Source: Thermus thermamylovorans (GTDB lineage Bacteria > Deinococcota > Deinococci > Deinococcales > Thermaceae). From it: a stretch of DNA of 39,282 nucleotides. Within the stretch, counting starts at the first letter, position 1. Every line of letters starts with the position of its first letter. Where the stretch lies: the NCBI RefSeq assembly GCF_004307015.1, contig NZ_SIJL01000003.1, forward strand, positions 149,120-188,401. The letters run 5' to 3'. Below, piece by piece: positions 9,980-21,961 of the stretch. The notes under the pieces are model-generated. The model searched no databases. It worked only from the letters and a program-made list of their open reading frames with translations, and had not been told where the DNA came from. The position numbers were made by a program, and so were the translations under genes.

Positions 9980-10258
9980 TGTGGATAACCTGTGGATAAC
10001 CCTGTGGATAACTGGGGCCTCCCTGTGGATAACCCTGTGGACAACCTGTGGAAAACCCACCTTCCGGAGGACCCTGTGGATAACCCGCCGGTTGTCCACA
10101 GATTATCCACAGGCGGGGGCGGGTTATCCACAGGGGTTTTCCACAACCCCTTTGCCCTCTAGGACAGGATTTTCGCCCCCTTATCCACATATCCACAGGC
10201 CCTACTACTACGACGACGGTACTCTTTTAAAGAATTTAAAAGACTTAGTAGTAACCAT
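9980..10258. other. oriC: Replication origin oriC
   Basis: The dnaA-dnaN gap holds thirteen DnaA boxes. Seven read TGTGGATAA-like on plus, starting at 9980, 9991, 10003, 10024, 10036 (GACAA), 10047 (GAAAA) and 10075. Six read TTATCCACA-like, starting at 10092 (TTGTCCACA), 10103, 10124, 10137 (TTTTCCACA), 10181 and 10189 (ATATCCACA). Most neighbours are 11-13 bp or 21 bp apart, i.e. helically phased. The orientation flips between 10083 and 10092. An AT-rich stretch at 10221-10258 is the likely unwinding element. Thirteen boxes is the number reported for T. thermophilus oriC. Confidence 0.95.
10203..10254. promoter_or_regulatory. Candidate DnaA-trio elements flanking the unwinding region
   Basis: Directly after the last DnaA box comes TACTACTAC (10203-10211) and then GACGAC. 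This is the arrangement described for DnaA-trio elements in B. subtilis: box, short GC spacer, repeated trinucleotide. The opposite edge of the AT-rich stretch carries the mirror form TTAGTAGTAA (10245-10254). Confidence 0.55.
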
Positions 10259-10273
10259 AGGAGGAGAAGGAAA

Positions 10274-14135
<3,862 letters not shown>

Positions 14136-14137
<2 letters not shown>

Positions 14138-14173
14138 GGCCACCTGGCCTCGTTGGCGGCCCTTTGGGCCGCC
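14136..14173 (+). terminator. Tandem hairpins after pyk
   Basis: GAGGCC-ACCT-GGCCTC (14136-14151) overlaps the stop codon. It is followed by an 8-bp perfect stem GGCGGCCC-TTT-GGGCCGCC (14155-14173). There is no T run, so termination is inferred from the strong stems. Confidence 0.5.
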
Positions 14174-14457
14174 TCGCGCGCGGAGCCTCGGCGGTTCCAC
14201 GCCACCCTATGCGGGCGGAGTTCACGCGGGGGCCCCGCTGAAGGGGCGGGCGCAGCCCCCGGGGAAAGGAGGGGAAGGGTTTATGGGGAAAAGGGTACCG
14301 CCCTCTGCGGACGAGGTCCCGCGCGGGGGGATCCGGCGCGGGCGCGCCCGCGGTCTCCGGTGGGGGAAGGAAGCCGGGGGTTTGGTGGAGAAGGGCACGG
14401 CTTCCCTGTAGGTGTCGGGAGAAATTTCCGGGATGCCTTCCCGGGGAAATGGGTTTT
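14174..14457. other. Hairpin-rich non-coding region
   Basis: No credible gene. It contains a 16-bp perfect palindrome centred in 14337-14352 (CGCGGGCG and its complement), a GGAAGCCG...CGGCTTCC stem with a loop of about 20 nt in 14366-14395, and GAAATTTC. Codon bias and start signals of the open frames here do not look coding. It may be a structured RNA or only intergenic sequence. It lacks the conserved signatures I know for tmRNA, RNase P RNA and SRP RNA. Confidence 0.35.
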
Positions 14458-14515
14458 CCCAGGGCCCTAGGGCCCTGGGAGGGAGGGAGCATGCCCGGTC
14501 CCTCAGGGGACCGGG
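14458..14515 (-). terminator. Two hairpins at the end of the cytochrome gene
   Basis: A 9-bp stem CCCGGTCCC (14494-14502) with GGGACCGGG (14507-14515) spans the stop codon. A 22-bp perfect palindrome occupies 14458-14479. There is no T run. The pair may terminate the minus-strand operon. Confidence 0.45.
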
Positions 14516-14958
14516 GGACGGGACCTTAGCACCTCCTGAGGGGAGAGGGCCTCCCCCCTCAGGGCCTGGACCTCCTCGGGGGTGAAGGGGGCGGCCTCAG
14601 CCCCCAGCAGGGCGAGGACGTGGTTGAGGGCGGCCGCCAACTCGGCGTCCCTCAGCCGGGAAAACCCCGGCATGGGCACCCGGTAGGCGGTCCCCTCCAC
14701 CACCAACCCCCCCGGAAGCCCCCGGAGCACGCTCTGCACCAGGTAGGCCCGCCCTTCCGGACTGGCGGCCAGAAACCCTACCTCCGACAAGGGGGGGTAG
14801 ATCCCGGCCACCCCTTCCCCGGAGGGCCCGTGGCAGGCTTGGCAATGGCGGGCGTAGGCCGCCGCTTCCCCCCCTCCTCTAGGGGGGGAGAGGCGGGCGG
14901 CGAGGAGGGCCAGCGCCGCCAGCAGGAGAAGGAGGCCCAGGAGAAAGGGGGGGCGCAT
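14503..14958 (-). CDS. Membrane-anchored or secreted c-type cytochrome
   Basis: 151-aa protein with one N-terminal hydrophobic segment (residues 4-22), either an uncleaved anchor or a signal peptide. The haem c attachment motif CQACH is at 39-43, and a candidate axial Met lies in VPMPGF near 95-98. The fold between them fits a small class I cytochrome c of the electron-transfer type. It starts 9 nt after the radical SAM gene and is surely co-transcribed with it. It could deliver electrons to a terminal oxidase or to an enzyme matured by the radical SAM protein. Exact partner unknown. Confidence 0.85.
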   Translation of the reverse strand: MRPPFLLGLLLLLAALALLAARLSPPRGGGEAAAYARHCQACHGPSGEGVAGIYPPLSEVGFLAASPEGRAYLVQSVLRGLPGGLVVEGTAYRVPMPGFSRLRDAELAAALNHVLALLGAEAAPFTPEEVQALRGEALSPQEVLRSRPPVP

Positions 14959-14967
14959 ACCCTAAGG

Positions 14968-16053
14968 CTACGCCAGGCCGGGTGCTGGTCCCAGGGACAG
15001 GCGTCCCGGGCGCTGGGGCTGGTAAGCGCACCGGGGGTCCTGGGCCAGGTGATCCCCCGTCTCCGCCCAGGCCCGGGCCCGGCTTCCCCCGCAAAGCTCC
15101 CGGTACTCGCAGACCCCGCACTTGCCCTTTAGCAGGGCCCTGTTGCGGAGCTCCAAGAACAGGGGGCTATTTCGGTAAATGTCCAGAAGGGGCCTCTCCC
15201 GCACGTTCCCCGCGGAAAGGGGCAGGAAGCCCGAGGGGTAGACCTCCCCGGTGGCGGAGACGAAGGCGAAGCCGTAGCCGTCCGAGAGGTGTACCCCCCG
15301 GCCTTCCCCCACCAGGGCTCCGTCCTCTCCACCCCCTCGCCGCCTTTCCAGGACCACCCGGCGGAACATGGGGGCCTCCACCGTCCGCACCCGAAAGGGG
15401 TAGCGGCGGGATAGATCGTAGAGAAGGTGCATCGCCTCCTCGTACTCCTCCGGGGAGAGCTGCTCCAGGAGGGCTCCCCGGCCCACGGGCACCAGGAAGA
15501 AGACCTCCCAGGTGGCCACGCGCTTTTGGCCCAGGACCTCGGCGATGCCGGGGAGCTCCTTGGCCGTGCGCCGGGTGACGGTGGTGTTCACCTGGGTCAG
15601 GAGGCCCACCTCCTGGGCCCAGTCCAAAGCCTCTAGGGCCAGGGCGAAGGTGCCCGGCACCCCGCGGAAGCCGTCGTGGGCCTCGGGGGTGGCCCCGTCC
15701 AGGGAGAGGGCCATCTGGTGCACGCCGAGCTCCCGGAAGCGGACCACCACCTCCCGGGTGAGCCTGGGGGTCACCGCGGGGGTGAGGCCCACCCTGATCC
15801 CCAGGCGCCAGGCCTCTTCCAGGAGGAGGAAGAGGTCGGGCCGGGCCAGGGGGTCGCCCCCGGTGGGGAGGAGGATGGGCTTGGGGGTGTAGGTGGCGAG
15901 CTCCCGGAGGAGGGCCAGCCCCTCCTCGGTGGTGAGCTCCCCCGGCAGGGGGTCGGGCACCGCCGAGGCCCGGCAGTGTTGGCAGGCAAGGAGGCAGGCC
16001 CGGGTCATCTCCCAGGCCACCAGGAGGGGAAAGCGGTGGAGGTCGGGCTTCAT
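14968..16053 (-). CDS. Radical SAM/SPASM protein (NirJ/AhbD/PqqE-like)
   Basis: 361-aa radical S-adenosylmethionine enzyme. The CxxxCxxC [4Fe-4S] motif is C20, C24, C27 in TRACLLACQHC, followed by PTGGDPLARPD, the SAM-binding GGxP-like turn. MALSLDGATPEAHDGFRG is typical of the SPASM/PqqE/NirJ group. The C-terminal SPASM region has several cysteines (KCGVCEYRELCGGSRARAW and a later Cys) for auxiliary clusters. Relatives act in haem d1 or alternative haem synthesis, or peptide modification. The adjacent cytochrome c favours a haem or electron-transfer role, but the substrate is not shown. ATG 16053. Confidence 0.85.
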   Translation of the reverse strand: MKPDLHRFPLLVAWEMTRACLLACQHCRASAVPDPLPGELTTEEGLALLRELATYTPKPILLPTGGDPLARPDLFLLLEEAWRLGIRVGLTPAVTPRLTREVVVRFRELGVHQMALSLDGATPEAHDGFRGVPGTFALALEALDWAQEVGLLTQVNTTVTRRTAKELPGIAEVLGQKRVATWEVFFLVPVGRGALLEQLSPEEYEEAMHLLYDLSRRYPFRVRTVEAPMFRRVVLERRRGGGEDGALVGEGRGVHLSDGYGFAFVSATGEVYPSGFLPLSAGNVRERPLLDIYRNSPLFLELRNRALLKGKCGVCEYRELCGGSRARAWAETGDHLAQDPRCAYQPQRPGRLSLGPAPGLA

Positions 16054-16204
16054 GCCCTCAGGATGCGGCCTCGAGGCAAGGGCAAATGTCCTGGGGCTGA
16101 GGAGGGGCAGTCTCCTACCGCCCCCGACGGCCTTCGCCCGCGTGGGGGCCCCGGCGGCCTGCTGGGGCGCGGCCTCGGCTTCGGGGATAGGGGGAGGGGT
16201 TCGA

Positions 16205-16819
16205 TCACGTCCCCAACTTGCGCACGAGGGCCTCCACCTCCGCCCGGGAGAGGGGCTTCCCGTGGCCCACGTAGACCCTTTCGGCTCCCAGGTCCAGGAT
16301 CCTGCGGGCTGTCTTCCGGGCCAGGGCGTGGTCCTCGTTGATCCACCGGGGAGGGAGCCCCCGGCCCCGGAGGGCGTCCCCGGCGATCAGGACCCCTTCC
16401 CGGAGGAGGCCCACCTGGCCCAGGGTGTGGCCGGGAAGGGCCACCACCCGCCAGCCCAAGACCGCCTCCCCTTCCTCCACCGGCCTTAAGGCCTCCCGGG
16501 GCAGGGGCGGGGCCAGGTTGGCCAGGATGCGCCCCAGGAGGGGGATGGGGAGGGGTGGCCGGGGCCTTTCCCGGGTCAGGTAGGGCCACTCCCGGGGATG
16601 GGCCAGGACGGGAAGGCCGAACCTTTCCCAAAGGGCCCGCGCCCCGCCGCTGTGGTCGGTGTGGTGATGGGTGAGGAAAAGGAGCCTAGGGGGTTCCCGG
16701 AGGAGCCTCAGGAGCCTTCCCGCCTCCCAGGGAAGCCCGGCGTCCACCAGAAAGTAGCCCTCCCCTGTCGGCACCCGGTAGAGGTTGGCGGCGAAGGGCA
16801 GGGCCTCAGGCCCGTTCAT
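16205..16819 (-). CDS. MBL-fold metallo-hydrolase
   Basis: 204-aa metallo-beta-lactamase-fold hydrolase of the glyoxalase II-like type. The metal motif HxHxDH is [10 protein letters not shown], with H51, H53, D55 and H56. Later ligands are in [14 protein letters not shown] and YVGHGKP. The order and spacing are those of an active binuclear enzyme. The substrate is unknown; thioesters, lactones or phosphodiesters are all possible. The start overlaps the dxs stop by 14 bp, so it is the last gene of the lipoprotein-dxs-MBL operon. About 150 bp without a gene separate it from the radical SAM gene. Confidence 0.88.
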   Translation of the reverse strand: MNGPEALPFAANLYRVPTGEGYFLVDAGLPWEAGRLLRLLREPPRLLFLTHHHTDHSGGARALWERFGLPVLAHPREWPYLTRERPRPPLPIPLLGRILANLAPPLPREALRPVEEGEAVLGWRVVALPGHTLGQVGLLREGVLIAGDALRGRGLPPRWINEDHALARKTARRILDLGAERVYVGHGKPLSRAEVEALVRKLGT

Positions 16820-18653
16820 AGGCGGGATGGAGGCCCATCTCCCGGAGGGCCTTCCGGATGCCCTCCGCGTCGATTCCCGCCTGGCGGTGGAGACTGGGGA
16901 TGGTGCCGTGCTCGAAGAAGCGGTCGGGGAGGGCCAAAATCCGCACCTCCGGCCTCGAGCCCATCTCGTTCAGGGCCTCCAGGACCGCGCTCCCAAATCC
17001 CCCCATCCCCTGGTGGTCCTCCACGGTAAGGAGCTTGTAGCGGGCGAGGCTCCTTAGCATCTCCTTGTCCAGGGGCTTGAGGAACCGGGCGTTCACCACA
17101 CCCACCCTGGGGTCATTCCCGGCAGCCTCCAAGGCGTACCTCAGGGTCTTGCCGAAGGCCAGGATGTAGGCCTCCGTCCCCTCCTTCAAGACCTCCCAGC
17201 GGCCCCACTCGATCTCGGGCCATACCCCTTCGGGGGCCCGTTCCACGTTGTCCCGGGGGTAGCGGATGGCCACCGGGCCTCCCACCTCCAGGGCCTTCCG
17301 CAGCATGGCCCGGAGTTCCAAGGCGTCCTTGGGGGCGGCGATCTGGAAGTTGGGGACCGTGCGCAGATAGGCGATGTCGAAGACCCCGTGGTGGGTGGCC
17401 CCGTCTGCCCCCACGATCCCCGCCCGGTCGATGGCGAAGACCACGGGCAGGTTCTCGATGGCCACGTCGTGGATGGCCTGGTCGTAGGCCCGCTGCAGGA
17501 AGGTGGAGTAGATGGCCACGATGGGCTTGAGGCCCCTCAGGGCCATCCCTGCTGCCGTGGTCACCGCCACGTCCTCGCAGATGCCCACGTCCAGGTAGCG
17601 CTCGGGGTGCTCCAGGGAGTAGCGCACCAGCCCCGAGCCCTCCCGCATGGCCGGCGTGAGGACGAAGAGCCGCGGCTCCAGGTGGGCGAGCTCCGTCACC
17701 GCGTCCCCAAAGGCCTGGCTCCAGGAGTAGCCCTTGGCGACCTTCTCCGGCCGCTCGGGGTTGAAGCCGGGAGGCCCGTGCCAGTAGATGGGGTCGGCCT
17801 CGGCCACCTTGTAGCCCTTGCCCTTTTGGGTCACCACGTGGAGCAGGGTGGGACCGTCCAACTCCTTGAGGTGCTCCAGGGTGTGGACGAGGCCCTTCAG
17901 GTCGTGCCCGTCCACGGGGCCCACGTAGCGGAGGCCCCAGGCGTAGAAGGGGTTCTCCTGGTGCAGGAGGAGCTTGGCCGCCTCCTTGGCCCGGTCCACC
18001 AGGCCGAAGAGCTTGGGGGATATGTGCTCCAGGATCTGCCGTCCCAGCTTCTCCGCGTCCTGGACCCACTTCCGGATCTGGAGCTCCTTGAAGTACTTGT
18101 TGAGGGCCCCCACGTTTTCCGAGATGCTCATCTCGTTGTCGTTGAGGACGATGAGCATCCTCTTGCCCAGCTCTCCGATCTTGTTGAGGGCGGCCAGGGC
18201 CATCCCCCCCGTGAGGGCCCCGTCCCCGATCACCGCCACCACGTGGTAGCTCTCCCCCCGGAGGTCCCGGGCGATGGTCATCCCCAGGGCGTGGGCCAAG
18301 GAGGTGCTGGCGTGGCCCACGGTGATGGCGTCGTGCTCCGACTCCGAGACCTTGGTGAAGCCGGAAAGCCCGCCTTCCTGCCGCAGGGTGTGAAAGCGGT
18401 CCTTGCGGCCCGTGACCAGCTTGTGGGCGTAGGCCTGGTGGCCCACGTCGAAGAGGAGGCGGTCCCTGGGGGACTCGAAGACCCGGTGGAGGGCCAGGAT
18501 GAGCTCCACCGCCCCCAGGGAGCTCGCCAGGTGGCCGCCGTTTTGCGCCGTGACCCGGATGATCTCGCTGCGGATCTCCTCCGCCAGCTGGAGGAGCTCC
18601 TCCAGGCTCAGGGCCTTCAGGTCCTCGGGGCTGTTTACCCTGTTCAGCACCAT
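16806..18653 (-). CDS. dxs: 1-deoxy-D-xylulose-5-phosphate synthase
   Basis: First and rate-limiting enzyme of the MEP isoprenoid pathway; condenses pyruvate and glyceraldehyde-3-phosphate using thiamine diphosphate. Supplies quinone, carotenoid and undecaprenol precursors. 615 aa. The ThDP motif starts at GDGALTGG (143-150) and NDNEMSIS follows. [21 protein letters not shown] and RYPRDN are family blocks. ATG 18653 after GGTGAGGTGG is preferred to a GTG two codons upstream, because the homologous T. thermophilus protein starts at the equivalent residue. Located 7 nt after a lipoprotein gene and overlapping the MBL hydrolase. Confidence 0.97.
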   Translation of the reverse strand: MVLNRVNSPEDLKALSLEELLQLAEEIRSEIIRVTAQNGGHLASSLGAVELILALHRVFESPRDRLLFDVGHQAYAHKLVTGRKDRFHTLRQEGGLSGFTKVSESEHDAITVGHASTSLAHALGMTIARDLRGESYHVVAVIGDGALTGGMALAALNKIGELGKRMLIVLNDNEMSISENVGALNKYFKELQIRKWVQDAEKLGRQILEHISPKLFGLVDRAKEAAKLLLHQENPFYAWGLRYVGPVDGHDLKGLVHTLEHLKELDGPTLLHVVTQKGKGYKVAEADPIYWHGPPGFNPERPEKVAKGYSWSQAFGDAVTELAHLEPRLFVLTPAMREGSGLVRYSLEHPERYLDVGICEDVAVTTAAGMALRGLKPIVAIYSTFLQRAYDQAIHDVAIENLPVVFAIDRAGIVGADGATHHGVFDIAYLRTVPNFQIAAPKDALELRAMLRKALEVGGPVAIRYPRDNVERAPEGVWPEIEWGRWEVLKEGTEAYILAFGKTLRYALEAAGNDPRVGVVNARFLKPLDKEMLRSLARYKLLTVEDHQGMGGFGSAVLEALNEMGSRPEVRILALPDRFFEHGTIPSLHRQAGIDAEGIRKALREMGLHPAYERA

Positions 18654-18660
18654 AGCCACC

Positions 18661-19305
18661 TCACCGGAAGTTGCGTTCCACCAGGATGCGCCCCTCCCGG
18701 GTGCGCACCTCCCCCACCCGGGGGCTGAACCAGACCTCGTAGGCGGTCTGCCCGGCCTGGTCCTGGTAGGTCTGGCGGATGCGGAAGACCCGGAAGGTTC
18801 CGGCGGGCAGGCGCACCTCCCGCTCCTCCAGGACCTCCATGGCGTAGCTCAGCATCCCCCGGGCCAGGGTCTCCCGTCCCCCCGGGGTGAGGAGCTCCAC
18901 CCGGCCCTCCACCGTCCCGCCCCAGCGGTGCCCTGGGGCGAGGAGGGCCTCCGGGGGGTACTCCAGGATGGGGGGGAGGAAGACCACCCGGGCCGAGGGA
19001 TCCTGGAAGCCCAGAAGCCGTACGCCGAAGGCCCCCACCTGGCGGTAGTAGATCCGGTCCTCCCCGCGGCCGAAGCTGCGGAAGCGCAGGGCCTCCTGCC
19101 CCTCGTAGAGGGCTGGACCCTCCACCCGCACCCGGTAGGGTAGGGCGGTGAGGGCCTCCCCCTCGGGCAGGTAGGTCCACTCCACCCCGGTGGTGGCCGG
19201 GTAGAACCCCACCCCCTCCAGGAGGGGCCGGGCCTCCGGGGCCTGGGTCACCTGGGGAGCGCAGGCGGCGAGGACCAGGGAGAGGACCATGAGGTACCGC
19301 TTCAT
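18661..19305 (-). CDS. Lipoprotein of unknown function
   Basis: 214-aa predicted lipoprotein. Signal peptide with lipobox LAAC (Cys15) after a short hydrophobic stretch. The mature protein is rich in beta-strand patterns ([32 protein letters not shown]), reminiscent of the periplasmic DUF-type beta sandwich found in envelope proteins. I know no function. ATG 19305 is preceded by a -10 TAAACT 7 nt upstream, so the mRNA is probably leaderless. Co-transcribed with dxs 7 nt downstream. The longer open frame upstream covers only GC-rich intergenic DNA. Confidence 0.8.
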   Translation of the reverse strand: MKRYLMVLSLVLAACAPQVTQAPEARPLLEGVGFYPATTGVEWTYLPEGEALTALPYRVRVEGPALYEGQEALRFRSFGRGEDRIYYRQVGAFGVRLLGFQDPSARVVFLPPILEYPPEALLAPGHRWGGTVEGRVELLTPGGRETLARGMLSYAMEVLEEREVRLPAGTFRVFRIRQTYQDQAGQTAYEVWFSPRVGEVRTREGRILVERNFR

Positions 19306-19312
19306 GGTACGG

Positions 19313-19318
19313 AGTTTA
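19313..19318 (-). promoter_or_regulatory. -10 of the lipoprotein-dxs operon
   Basis: TAAACT on the minus strand ends 7 nt before the ATG at 19305. This is the leaderless spacing seen elsewhere in the window. The rest of the roughly 264-bp divergent gap to the next gene shows no clear promoter on plus. Confidence 0.4.
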
Positions 19319-19569
19319 CCCCCTTGGGTCCCGTAAGCCGGGCAACACTTGCCGGGTTCGGCTCCGCGCGGGCCAGGCCCCAGCCCCTCGCCCGGGAGCC
19401 CGGTTGAGGGGAGGGGTTCCTGCGGGTAGCCTGGGGAGCGGGGGGCCTGGGCGCCCCGCCGTGGCCGGCGCTCCGAAGGGTTCCCCAAGGGGGACCGGGC
19501 GCGGGCGCCTTTCCCTTGGCTGGGCGAGGGAGCCTTCGGCCCACGGCCTCCCGGAGAGCAGGTGGTGGC

Positions 19570-20325
19570 GTGAAGCGGACGTGGGCGCTGGCCATCCTCC
19601 TAGGCCTGGCCTCCGGCCTGGCCCAAGGCCGGCTGGAGGCGGGGGCCTACGGGGCCCCCGGAACCCTGTTTCCCACCCTCGAGGCGGCCCTAACCCTGGA
19701 AGGCGACGAGGCCTTCTTCCGCCTCCAGGGGGGGCGGGGGGCTTTGGGCCTCGCTTCCGGGGTGGCCCTGGGGCCTTTGGGCTACCTGGGCTACGGGTTC
19801 CAGGTGGAGCTGGGGGAGGGGGGGATGGGGGGGGTGGTCTTCGCTGAGGGGGGCGCGGGGCCATTCGCCCTCCAGGGAAGGCTCGGCTACCGCCCGAGGA
19901 GGGCCCCGCCCCTCTTCCCGGAGGAGGGCCCCTTCGGCCGACTTTCCCTGCGCTACCGCCTGGCGCCCAGGGAAGCGGTGGGCCTCCTTCTGGAAGGGGG
20001 AGAGGCCGCCCGGGTCGAGGCCACCTACGCCCGGAGGGCGGGGGCCACCTACACCCTGGGGGCCGGGCTGGCGGGTCCTCCCTACCTGGTCCTGGGCTAC
20101 CGGGGGGAGGTGGGGGAGGGGATGGACGTTTTGGACCTCGCTTTGCGTCTTGGGGGGTTGAACCGCCTGGAGGCGGGGCTTTACTTAGGGGAGGCTAGCC
20201 TCCTCCTCACCCTTTCTTACCCCTTTGCGGGTAGCCTCCTCCTGTGGCTCGGGGACCTGGGCCTGGAGGTGGGCCACCGGGAGGCCCCCTACGCCTGGGT
20301 CCGGTACGCCTGGAGGTGGCCGTGA
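19570..20325 (+). CDS. Exported beta-rich protein of unknown function
   Basis: 251-aa protein. A cleavable signal peptide is likely (KRTWALAILLGLASGLAQG). The mature part alternates short strands and glycines (LGYLGYGFQVELGEGG, GYRPRR, YTLGAGLAG, LRLGGLNRLEAGLYLG) and ends YAWRWP. This pattern suggests a small outer-membrane beta-barrel or envelope beta-sheet protein. I do not recognise a family. The GTG start at 19570 gives the best signal peptide; an upstream start at 19516 only adds low-complexity residues. It overlaps the following LolA-like gene by 4 nt (GTGA), so the two are one operon. Confidence 0.75.
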   Translation: MKRTWALAILLGLASGLAQGRLEAGAYGAPGTLFPTLEAALTLEGDEAFFRLQGGRGALGLASGVALGPLGYLGYGFQVELGEGGMGGVVFAEGGAGPFALQGRLGYRPRRAPPLFPEEGPFGRLSLRYRLAPREAVGLLLEGGEAARVEATYARRAGATYTLGAGLAGPPYLVLGYRGEVGEGMDVLDLALRLGGLNRLEAGLYLGEASLLLTLSYPFAGSLLLWLGDLGLEVGHREAPYAWVRYAWRWP

Positions 20326-20960
20326 GGAAACCCGCTTTTGGCTTGGCTCTTCTTTTGGCCTTGGCCCTGGCCCAGTCCGCGGGGGAAATCCTGGACCGCG
20401 TGGCCAGGAACCTGCAGGACCCTTGGCAGGCCACCCTACAGGGCACCTTCCAGGGGCCCATGGGTCGGGAGGAGCTCCGCGTGCGCGTCCTCGCCATCCC
20501 CCGGGAGAACCTCTTCCGCCTGGAGTTCCAGCGCCCGGGCTCCCTGGAGGGGAACTTCACCGTCATCACCGAGCGGGAGGTCTGGAACTACCTCTACCTC
20601 ACCAACCAGCTCATCGTCACCCCCAAGGAGCGGGCCCAGGTGCAGGGCCTGGGCCTGAGCCCCCAGGCCTTGGTGGACCCGGGGGCCCTCCTGGAAAGGG
20701 TGGGCTTCCGCCTCCTGGGGGAGGAGCGCCTGCCCGAAGGGGTGGCCTGGCGGCTTCTGGGCCAGGCCAAGGAGGGGCAGGGGTTCGCCACCCTGGAGCT
20801 CTACGTCCTCAAGGCCGACCCTCGCCCCCTGCGCCTGGTCTTCCGGGACGAGGCGGGGGTGGTCCTGGCGGACCTTGGCGTGGCGGAGTTCCGCAGGGCT
20901 TCCTTAAGGCCTCAGGACCTCAGGCGCTACCCCCGGGACGCCCAGGTGATCCGGCGCTAA
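20322..20960 (+). CDS. LolA-like outer-membrane lipoprotein-sorting protein
   Basis: 212-aa exported protein with the LolA/LolB-type half-barrel pattern: signal peptide (AFGLALLLALALAQS), then ILDRVARNLQDPWQATLQGTF and strands that could hold lipid acyl chains. The C-terminal PRPLRLVFRDEAGVVLADL is also typical. It probably carries lipoproteins or lipids across the periplasm. GTG 20322 overlaps the stop of the previous gene. GGAGG at 20312-20316 is its ribosome site. The last 4 bases overlap the convergent cysteine synthase gene. The assignment rests on fold pattern rather than a strict motif. Confidence 0.7.
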   Translation: MRKPAFGLALLLALALAQSAGEILDRVARNLQDPWQATLQGTFQGPMGREELRVRVLAIPRENLFRLEFQRPGSLEGNFTVITEREVWNYLYLTNQLIVTPKERAQVQGLGLSPQALVDPGALLERVGFRLLGEERLPEGVAWRLLGQAKEGQGFATLELYVLKADPRPLRLVFRDEAGVVLADLGVAEFRRASLRPQDLRRYPRDAQVIRR

Positions 20961-21871
20961 TCCTCCGCGTACAGGGCCGTGGAGAGGTACTTCCAACCCC
21001 CGTCGGGGCTGATGCAGGCCACCCGCCTTCCGGGGCCAAGCTCCTGCGCCACCCGGAGCGCCGCCCAGATGATCCCTCCCGAGCTCATCCCCAGGAAGAG
21101 CCCCTCCTCCCGGGCGAGCCTGCGGGCTAGGGGAAAGGCCTCCTCTTCCCAGACCTGGATCACCCCGTCCAGGAGGCCTAGGTCCAGGTTCTCGGGGATG
21201 AAGCCCGGGCCCATCCCCTGGAACCCGTGCTGGCCCATCTTCCCGCCGGAGAGGACGTTGGAGCGGGCGGGCTCCACCGCGTAGACCTTCACCTGGGGGA
21301 GGCGCTCTTTCAGGTAGCGGCCCACCCCGGTGATCGTCCCCCCGGTGCCCGAGCCGTAGACGAAGGCGTCCACGCGCCCCTCCAGGGCGGCTAAAAGCTC
21401 GGGCCCCGTGGTCTCGTAATGGGCGCGGACGTTGGCGGGGTTGGCGAACTGGTCGGGCATGAAGGCCCCAAGCGCCTCCTTGAGCCTCAGGGCCTCCTCC
21501 CGGGCGGCCAGCATCCTGCGGGCGGGGTCGGTGAGGACGAGCTCCGCGCCAAAGGCCCTGAGCACCCGCTTCCGCTCCTCCGACATCTGCGCGGGCATGG
21601 TGAGGATGAGGCGGTAGCCCCGGCTGGCGGCGATCATGGCCAGGCCGATGCCGGTGTTGCCGCTGGTGGGTTCCACGATGACCTGGCCCGAGCCGGGGCG
21701 CAGGAGGCCCCTTTCCTCGGCGTCCTTGACCATGTACCAGGCGGGGCGGTCCTTGATGGAGCCCCCGGGGTTGAGGCCCTCCAGCTTCACCCAGACCTCG
21801 GCCATGCCGGGCTCCACCACCCGCGTGAGGCGCACCACCGGGGTTTGGCCGATGACCTTTTCCACCCCCAT
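20957..21871 (-). CDS. cysM: Cysteine synthase (O-acetylserine sulfhydrylase, CysM-like)
   Basis: PLP enzyme making cysteine from O-acetylserine (or O-phosphoserine) and sulfide or thiosulfate. 304 aa. The PLP lysine is K40 in NPGGSIKDRP. EPTSGNTGIGLA binds the substrate carboxylate, GSGTGGTITGVG the cofactor phosphate, and MSSGG is the late PLP-ring contact. The length and the short C-terminus fit the CysM/CysK family; CysK and CysM cannot be told apart here with certainty. ATG 21871 has a -10 TATAGT (21883-21878) six nt upstream. Monocistronic, convergent with the LolA-like gene. Confidence 0.93.
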   Translation of the reverse strand: MGVEKVIGQTPVVRLTRVVEPGMAEVWVKLEGLNPGGSIKDRPAWYMVKDAEERGLLRPGSGQVIVEPTSGNTGIGLAMIAASRGYRLILTMPAQMSEERKRVLRAFGAELVLTDPARRMLAAREEALRLKEALGAFMPDQFANPANVRAHYETTGPELLAALEGRVDAFVYGSGTGGTITGVGRYLKERLPQVKVYAVEPARSNVLSGGKMGQHGFQGMGPGFIPENLDLGLLDGVIQVWEEEAFPLARRLAREEGLFLGMSSGGIIWAALRVAQELGPGRRVACISPDGGWKYLSTALYAED

Positions 21872-21877
21872 AGGCCC

Positions 21878-21883
21878 ACTATA
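21878..21883 (-). promoter_or_regulatory. -10 of cysM (leaderless)
   Basis: TATAGT on the minus strand with exactly six nt (GGGCCT) before ATG 21871. Confidence 0.5.
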
Positions 21884-21961
21884 AGGAGGCGGCCTGGGGC
21901 CTCAGTGTGCCCTAGGGCCCCTGGGCAACCGGCCCTTTCCTCCCCTGCGGGGGGCGGTCCG

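Noticed and set aside
9980-10197. Repeated motif considered as a CRISPR or iteron array
   Set aside because: Units are 9-bp DnaA boxes in both orientations with short irregular spacers next to dnaA; this is oriC.
14366-14395. GGAAGGAAGC-like string resembling the SRP RNA core
   Set aside because: The adjoining conserved bases of the SRP RNA tip (a TCAGG and a symmetrical internal loop) are absent.
14153-14470. 105-codon plus frame in the pyk/cytochrome gap
   Set aside because: Low complexity and crosses hairpins; no ribosome site or family pattern, so non-coding is more likely.
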